A stretch of 64,000 nucleotides of DNA from Mesostigma viride (lineage: Eukaryota > Streptophyta > Mesostigmatophyceae > Mesostigmatales > Mesostigmataceae): assembly GCA_009746045.1 (NCBI GenBank), contig RPFO01000156.1:2361588-2425587 (forward strand), written 5' to 3'. The position numbers and the translations under genes are program-made. Under the pieces are notes generated by a model. That model was given only the letters and a program-made list of their open reading frames with translations. It was not told the origin of the DNA and did no database searches. Positions 63,101-64,000 of this stretch are shown in pieces (the first letter of the stretch is position 1; each line of letters starts with the position of its first letter).

Positions 63101-63594
63101 CTAGTGGGGCATTCGATATAGCAAGAATAGGGACGATCACCAAGCAAGGCTAGTGGGGCATTCGATACAGCAAGAATAGGGATGATCATCAAGCAAGGCT
63201 AGTGGGGCATTCGATATAGCAAGAATAGGGACGATCATCAAGCAAGGCTAGTGGGGCATTCGATATAGCAAGAATAGGGATGATCACCAAGCAAGGCTAG
63301 TGGGGCATTCGATATAGCAAGAATAGGGACGATCACCAAGCAAGGCTAGTGGGTGATTCGATACAGCAAGAATAGGGATGATCGACCACAGATCCGTGAG
63401 CATAGCATACTACTATGGAAACAGTTCACATTTCCATGACCGTGGCAGATAGCAGCACTAAAAGGTGCCCCCACCTGGGAGTCGGCCCCCAGGGACTTGG
63501 ACGCCCTCCACACCATCTCCATCGTGCGCTCCTTGCGCCGCTTGGCGATGTCCGCGTAGTCGATGCGGCCAAAGAAGAGCGCGTCAAAGCCTAC
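33324..63594 (-). CDS. MAN2B1: Lysosomal-type alpha-mannosidase (GH38), C-terminal about 1,095 residues; N-terminus outside the window
   Basis: Twenty-five minus-strand exons (listed separately) join in phase with GT-AG borders and follow the order of lysosomal alpha-mannosidase, which trims alpha-linked mannose from glycans in the lysosome or vacuole. Key marks are [30 protein letters not shown] (its Asp matches the family acid/base), [12 protein letters not shown], and [19 protein letters not shown], which carries a zinc-ligand His. Further down are [25 protein letters not shown], and the C-terminal beta domains ending IRTFQVTWK. The zinc/nucleophile region (IDPFGHS-type) must lie beyond the right edge. 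A Gly/Met-rich insert and a Ser/Ala-rich insert make it longer than human MAN2B1. One exon is duplicated. Introns hold at least 14 arrays, and 10 of 24 introns carry exon-end copies. Confidence 0.93.
33549..35160. other. Last mannosidase intron, no gene recognised
   Basis: 1.6 kb without arrays or exon-end copies that I could see. Confidence 0.5.
35161..35229 (-). CDS. MAN2B1: Mannosidase exon x
   Basis: 23 codons, [32 protein letters not shown] donor. Confidence 0.9.
35579..35602. repeat. Poly-G tract
   Basis: An almost unbroken G run in the intron between exons w and x. Confidence 0.95.
36090..36137 (-). CDS. MAN2B1: Mannosidase exon w
   Basis: 16 codons, [25 protein letters not shown] donor. 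Confidence 0.88.
36485..36619 (-). CDS. MAN2B1: Mannosidase exon v
   Basis: 45 codons, [20 protein letters not shown] through NVGLLTLQ, matching the LPPSVHLLTL region. Confidence 0.9.
36771..37062 (-). repeat. Decayed copies of exon u end plus donor
   Basis: GGCATGCCAGCGACATG|GTAGATAG (about 37038-37062) and GGATGCCAGCAACAAG|CTAGG (about 36771-36790) parallel GGGATGCCGGAGACAAG|GTAGAAAG. Confidence 0.7.
37156..37317 (-). CDS. MAN2B1: Mannosidase exon u
   Basis: 54 codons, [20 protein letters not shown] through PRDAGDK; AAG|GTAGAA donor. Confidence 0.9.
37733..38070 (-). repeat. Ladder of about six copies of exon t end plus donor
   Basis: Copies such as CAGTGCGAGTGCAAGGGGCT then GGTGGTCAGC (37733-37772), GCAAGGGGCTGGTGGTAAGT (about 37985) and CGGGGCTGGTTGTAAGTGCT (about 38025) repeat the exon end TGCAAGGGTCTGGTG|GTAAGT. 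Several keep a usable donor. Confidence 0.92.
38078..38168 (-). CDS. MAN2B1: Mannosidase exon t
   Basis: 91 bp, [20 protein letters not shown] then [10 protein letters not shown]; the phase 2 entry gives the family HRR-L motif with exon s. The four-Cys stretch is unusual for the family. GTG|GTAAGT donor. Confidence 0.9.
38373..38447 (+). mobile_element. 5'-truncated LINE-A copy with short target-site duplication
   Basis: ATACAGAGG at 38373-38381 and 38439-38447 brackets a piece with CTCCCCAACGGGAGC and ACTAACTAATCAATTA, the LINE-A hairpin and tail. Confidence 0.65.
39084..39129 (-). repeat. Copy of exon s end plus donor
   Basis: GGCAGCACCGAGGCAGGCCA then GCTGCGGCAGCACCTTTGCGTGG copies GGCAGCACCGAGGCGGGCCA of the exon and the GTGCGTGG donor region, with a small deletion. 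Confidence 0.88.
39211..39323 (-). CDS. MAN2B1: Mannosidase exon s
   Basis: 113 bp, [20 protein letters not shown] then GQLQFLLHR, ending in phase 2. Confidence 0.93.
39335..39420. repeat. (GT)n and poly-G tract
   Basis: Directly upstream of exon s in transcription, where it reads as a CA run followed by the acceptor. Confidence 0.9.
39992..40045 (-). repeat. Decayed copy of exon r end plus donor
   Basis: CCATGGCCAGCAAATTTTAT then CATCCG|GTGCGC parallels CCGTGGCCGGCAACTTCTAC then CCG|GTACGC. Confidence 0.7.
40177..40242 (-). CDS. MAN2B1: Mannosidase exon r
   Basis: 22 codons, [31 protein letters not shown] donor. Confidence 0.93.
40785..40820 (+). mobile_element. LINE-B tail remnant
   Basis: TTATGCTCACGTGTTAATTA then ATTAAAC matches the LINE-B 3' end (12001-12085, minus). 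Confidence 0.5.
40975..41170 (-). mobile_element. tRNA-derived SINE-like copy
   Basis: On the minus strand, GTGAGATGCCTTCGGATCGG (A-box side) is followed about 60 bp on by TGTTCGATTCC (B box, 41044-41054). It is similar in layout to 32040-32215. Confidence 0.5.
41481..41525. repeat. (ATA/ATG)n trinucleotide repeat
   Basis: AATAATAAT and ATGATGATG units. Confidence 0.95.
41618..41665 (-). repeat. Copy of exon q end plus donor
   Basis: CTGACTCCAATCGGAGGGAA then GTGACCAAGTGG|GTAGGTGATG parallels CTGACTCCAACGGGAGGGAC then ATGATCAAGCGG|GTGGGTGATG. Confidence 0.9.
41723..41845 (-). CDS. MAN2B1: Mannosidase exon q
   Basis: 41 codons, [20 protein letters not shown] then [30 protein letters not shown] donor. 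Confidence 0.95.
42258..42338. mobile_element. Tail-only retroinsertion with 11-bp target-site duplication
   Basis: CCCACCAGGAT at 42258-42268 is repeated exactly at 42328-42338. Between them lie only about 59 bp of TTAA/AT-rich sequence, as if a LINE tail with almost no body had inserted. Confidence 0.7.
42937..42984 (-). CDS. MAN2B1: Mannosidase exon p
   Basis: 16 codons, [16 protein letters not shown]; matches VVRLYPGQRHLELEW. Confidence 0.9.
43214..43258. repeat. (CA)n microsatellite
   Basis: Pure CA run in the intron between exons o and p. Confidence 0.97.
43614..43646 (-). repeat. Copy of exon o end plus donor
   Basis: GTTGCCGACTGGGTCGCCGT G|GTGAGTG matches the exon end TTTGCCGACTGGGTCACCGT G|GTGAGTG. 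Confidence 0.92.
43723..43794 (-). CDS. MAN2B1: Mannosidase exon o
   Basis: 24 codons, [20 protein letters not shown] then WVTV; GTG|GTGAGT donor. Confidence 0.92.
44339..44407 (-). CDS. MAN2B1: Mannosidase exon n, version 2 (duplicated exon)
   Basis: Same length (69 bp) and phase as version 1, with its own TAG acceptor and GGC|GTAAGT donor. It encodes [20 protein letters not shown] then EGG, about half identical to version 1. The family has only one such segment, so the two are candidates for mutually exclusive splicing; both together would add 23 residues. Confidence 0.75.
44455..44656. repeat. (CCCCCAT)n minisatellite
   Basis: Units of 6-7 bp between the two versions of exon n. G-rich in the transcript. 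The Gly/Trp/Asp/Met frames are artefacts. Confidence 0.97.
44946..45014 (-). CDS. MAN2B1: Mannosidase exon n, version 1
   Basis: 23 codons, [20 protein letters not shown] then DAT, with AAG acceptor and ACC|GTAAGT donor. It corresponds to the GAYIFRPN segment of the animal enzyme. Confidence 0.88.
45512..46112. repeat. 8-bp (GAGCAAAC)n minisatellite, about 75 copies
   Basis: Eight is not a multiple of three, so every frame reads the same 8-residue repeat (RANEQTSK on plus). Variants such as CAAGCAAAC and CAGACGAG occur at intervals. It is intronic. Confidence 0.98.
47373..47447 (-). CDS. MAN2B1: Mannosidase exon m
   Basis: 25 codons, [20 protein letters not shown] and five more; matches QTFFWYNAS. 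Confidence 0.93.
48102..48691 (-). repeat. 59-bp minisatellite, ten near-identical copies, exon l-derived
   Basis: Each unit on the minus strand would read [17 protein letters not shown], a shortened version of the exon l peptide ([12 protein letters not shown]...RMSNLEA). Units are essentially identical, so this expansion is younger than the 80-bp array. Confidence 0.92.
48741..49176 (-). repeat. 80-bp minisatellite derived from exon l end plus donor, with one long exon copy
   Basis: Four full 80-bp units contain GGTTTGATGGAGCTTGTCTA (exon: GGCCTGGTGGAGCTCGTCTA) joined to GGCGGGG|GTGGGTCTCATCGC, the exon-donor junction. At 48741-48800 a fuller copy would read [19 protein letters not shown], against [20 protein letters not shown] in the exon. 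Confidence 0.92.
49177..49322 (-). CDS. MAN2B1: Mannosidase exon l
   Basis: 146 bp, including [20 protein letters not shown] then [10 protein letters not shown]; donor GGG|GTGGGT. This exon end is the source of the following arrays. Confidence 0.9.
49345..49465. repeat. GGGGTGGG tract
   Basis: G-rich on the plus strand, just upstream of exon l in transcription, where it supplies a C-rich polypyrimidine tract before the acceptor. Confidence 0.9.
49551..50296. repeat. 38-bp tandem repeat, about 20 copies
   Basis: The unit is TGTGCATCAGGTCCCTCTAC then ATTGTCGGCATGGTAGTA. Confidence 0.97.
51100..51634 (-). CDS. MAN2B1: Mannosidase exon k with Ser/Ala-rich insert
   Basis: 535 bp, [20 protein letters not shown] then [20 protein letters not shown], then a Ser/Ala/Gly-rich stretch with poly-Ser and poly-Ala runs that the animal enzyme lacks. 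It ends in phase 1 at AAAG|GTGCAT. Confidence 0.85.
51830..51985. repeat. GGGAAGGTGGGGAGGTGG-type low-complexity repeat
   Basis: Irregular units of about 10-40 bp in the intron between exons j and k. Confidence 0.8.
52678..52752 (-). CDS. MAN2B1: Mannosidase exon j
   Basis: 25 codons, [20 protein letters not shown] and five more; matches the VYNPLG region of the family. Confidence 0.9.
52947..53370. repeat. 25-bp tandem repeat, about 17 copies
   Basis: The unit is CCAACCACATCAAGAAAATA then TATAG, in the intron between exons i and j. Confidence 0.97.
53627..53689 (-). CDS. MAN2B1: Mannosidase exon i
   Basis: 21 codons, [21 protein letters not shown], matching the LNIS-C segment of the family. 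Confidence 0.88.
54345..54530. repeat. (CA)n and CCCACCC low-complexity tract
   Basis: C-rich tract on the plus strand (G-rich in the transcript) directly after the exon h donor; possible G-quadruplex-forming RNA. Confidence 0.85.
54539..54958 (-). CDS. MAN2B1: Mannosidase exon h with Gly/Met-rich insert
   Basis: 140 codons starting [20 protein letters not shown]. The family segment here is short; the rest is a lineage-specific insert with four Cys, an acidic/basic stretch ([11 protein letters not shown]) and repeated GGMM-type motifs. The donor is ATG|GTGAGG. The 5' border is inferred from phase. Confidence 0.75.
55402..55815. repeat. 54-bp tandem repeat, about 7.5 copies
   Basis: The unit is an exact multiple of three, so frames stay open on both strands ([18 protein letters not shown] on plus). 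It lies in the intron after exon g and I do not read it as coding. Confidence 0.95.
55846..55905 (-). repeat. In-frame copy of exon g end plus donor
   Basis: It would encode [18 protein letters not shown] where the exon reads [17 protein letters not shown], and it keeps GAG|GTGGGT. Confidence 0.9.
56035..56202 (-). CDS. MAN2B1: Mannosidase exon g (HHDAVSGT zinc-ligand motif)
   Basis: 56 codons with [20 protein letters not shown], the best-conserved signature of GH38; GAG|GTGTGT donor. Confidence 0.97.
56632..56785. repeat. About 45-bp GA/poly-G repeat, three copies
   Basis: The unit is GGGGATGAAAGAGAAAATAA then GCACTAGGAAGG plus a G run. Confidence 0.9.
57104..57162. repeat. (AAT)n/(ATA)n microsatellite
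   Basis: ATAATAATAAT run in the intron after exon f. Confidence 0.95.
57239..57332 (-). CDS. MAN2B1: Mannosidase exon f
   Basis: 94 bp, [20 protein letters not shown] through SGYLQ; phase 2 entry completes a Pro codon. Confidence 0.95.
57355..57915. repeat. About 80-bp compound repeat, GGCCGTGGGGGCGGGTGAAA type
   Basis: Roughly seven units alternate GGGGGCGGGTGAAAGGGAAA and GGGGGTGGGTGTACGAGAGA. It lies upstream of exon f in transcription. Confidence 0.9.
57945..58425. repeat. About 28-bp tandem repeat
   Basis: The unit is GAGGGCAGATGAGTAATAAG then TAACACAT, with many variants. A LINE-B tail remnant interrupts it at about 58078-58125. Confidence 0.9.
58455..58490 (-). repeat. Copy of exon e end plus donor
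   Basis: CCGCTCAAGACCAGCGACTC then CTACCTGTGAAT resembles the exon end CCGCTCAAGACCGACGACTT then CTTCCC|GTGAGT. Confidence 0.75.
58554..58654 (-). CDS. MAN2B1: Mannosidase exon e
   Basis: 101 bp, [20 protein letters not shown] through KTDDFFP, ending in phase 2. Confidence 0.93.
59060..59105 (-). repeat. Copy of exon d end plus donor
   Basis: AACCCCTGGTGCAAGAACCT then GGACACGCTCATCCACAGGGTGGGC copies the exon end, with the last codons altered. Confidence 0.85.
59243..59300 (+). mobile_element. Decayed LINE-A 3' end (hairpin plus TTAA tail)
   Basis: GTGCTCCGTGGTACCCCTAC GGGGACACGAG followed by TTGATTAATTAATTA. It lies between exon d and its copy. Confidence 0.6.
59330..59443 (-). CDS. MAN2B1: Mannosidase exon d (acid/base Asp)
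   Basis: 38 codons including [29 protein letters not shown] donor. Confidence 0.95.
60156..60227 (-). CDS. MAN2B1: Mannosidase exon c
   Basis: 24 codons, [20 protein letters not shown] and four more; GAG|GTGAGA donor. Confidence 0.9.
60301..60526. repeat. 34-bp tandem repeat, about 6.6 copies
   Basis: The unit is TCATATGATAAGCCAGGCAA then CAATAATACAGGAT, between exons b and d of the mannosidase. Confidence 0.97.
61074..61157 (-). CDS. MAN2B1: Mannosidase exon b
   Basis: 28 codons, [20 protein letters not shown] and eight more. Confidence 0.93.
61925..62297. repeat. About 88-bp tandem repeat, four copies
   Basis: The unit contains CACACATATGTGATATTCTT and GGACTCTACATGTCTATACA, in the intron between exons a and b. 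Confidence 0.93.
62477..63383. repeat. 49-bp tandem repeat, about 18 copies
   Basis: The unit is CGATACAGCAAGAATAGGGA then TGATCACCAAGCAAGGCTAG then TGGGGCATT, immediately after exon a in transcription. No similarity to the exon was seen. Confidence 0.97.
63475..63594 (-). CDS. MAN2B1: Mannosidase exon a (first in window)
   Basis: 40 codons, [20 protein letters not shown] through GADSQ. CAG acceptor, CAG|GTGGGG donor. Confidence 0.93.
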
Positions 63595-64000
63595 CTGTTA
63601 AGGGTTTAAAGTTTAGGGATGAATGGAATGCAACCAGGGCCGTATGGTGTGTATGGAGGAAACAGAGGAGATGGCAGCGATGAGAAGATCAACTGTTCTG
63701 AGCTATCTTATGTAGATAACGGCAATGAATTGACAACAAAAAGGGCGGCGTTGACCATCGGCCAGGGCCATCACTTCTATGCACGGTGATCCTCGACAGG
63801 ATAAGACATGCGCACAAGGGAAAGTTGTGGCCAGCACTTTAACAAGAATGACAATCAACCACAAAAGCCGCCACTGCACACTCTTCAATGCCCCAGCACG
63901 CACTACCCAACATGCCATGACAGCACAGGGCTACTGTACTATGAGCTCCCGCCTACCGCCCCTTGCCGAACACCACACGGAACACACCCATCCAAGTCGA
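63595..64000. other. Mannosidase intron, upstream exon not in window
   Basis: No IDPFGHS-type exon (the family nucleophile region) was found before the right edge. Confidence 0.5.

Noticed and set aside
62477-63383. CRISPR-like regular array
   Set aside because: Units are contiguous with no unique spacers; an ordinary minisatellite. The same holds for the 25-, 34-, 38- and 59-bp arrays.

Overview
The window looks like nuclear DNA of a green alga (Chlorophyta; the exact lineage cannot be fixed from sequence alone). The pointers are a gene for a plastid outer-envelope protein (OEP37-like), short GC-rich exons separated by long low-complexity introns, TGTAA-type poly(A) signals after two genes, and a mix of non-LTR and Penelope-like retroelements. 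No prokaryotic operon, rRNA or canonical tRNA gene was seen.

Layout. About 1-19 kb is gene-poor and built from mobile elements: a hAT transposase remnant (5.1-5.7 kb), a very recent tandem duplication (9.4-11.4 kb), a 343-bp foldback (11.65-12.0 kb), and a nested pile of retroelements (12.0-18.6 kb). The pile holds a minus-strand LINE (LINE-B) interrupted by a 5'-truncated LINE (LINE-A) with a 12-bp target-site duplication, and a plus-strand LINE with a C-terminal restriction-like endonuclease (LINE-C) split by a Penelope-like element (PLE). Three host genes follow. An ankyrin-repeat/coiled-coil protein lies on the minus strand (five 3' exons, 19.3-23.7 kb). The OEP37-like gene lies on the plus strand (six exons, 25.3-31.15 kb, complete, 318 aa). 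A GH38 lysosomal-type alpha-mannosidase lies on the minus strand (25 exons plus one duplicated exon, 33.3-63.6 kb; its N-terminus, including the catalytic nucleophile region, is beyond the right edge). Exon borders were placed by GT-AG sites, by phase agreement and by remembered family sequence; all internal phases fit.

The most unusual signal is shared by all three genes. In at least 17 of 33 introns checked, the last 15-60 bases of the upstream exon plus its 5' splice site recur one to ten or more times as degenerate copies further down the same intron. In OEP37 exon 4 the acceptor plus exon start is also copied upstream. In the mannosidase, one exon end has expanded into an 80-bp and a 59-bp minisatellite, and one whole 69-bp exon exists twice with intact splice sites. 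The introns therefore seem to have grown, at least in part, by repeated tandem duplication of exon-intron junctions, leaving arrays of possible decoy 5' splice sites. I know of no standard name for this pattern.

The retroelements leave recognisable dispersed 3' ends: a hairpin followed by a (TTAA)n-like tail (LINE-A), a CACGTG-containing end followed by a similar tail (LINE-B), and a common PLE 3' terminus in four copies with different 5' truncations. LINE-C sits between perfect 16-bp inverted flanks that match a palindrome found elsewhere in the window, suggesting a sequence-specific target.
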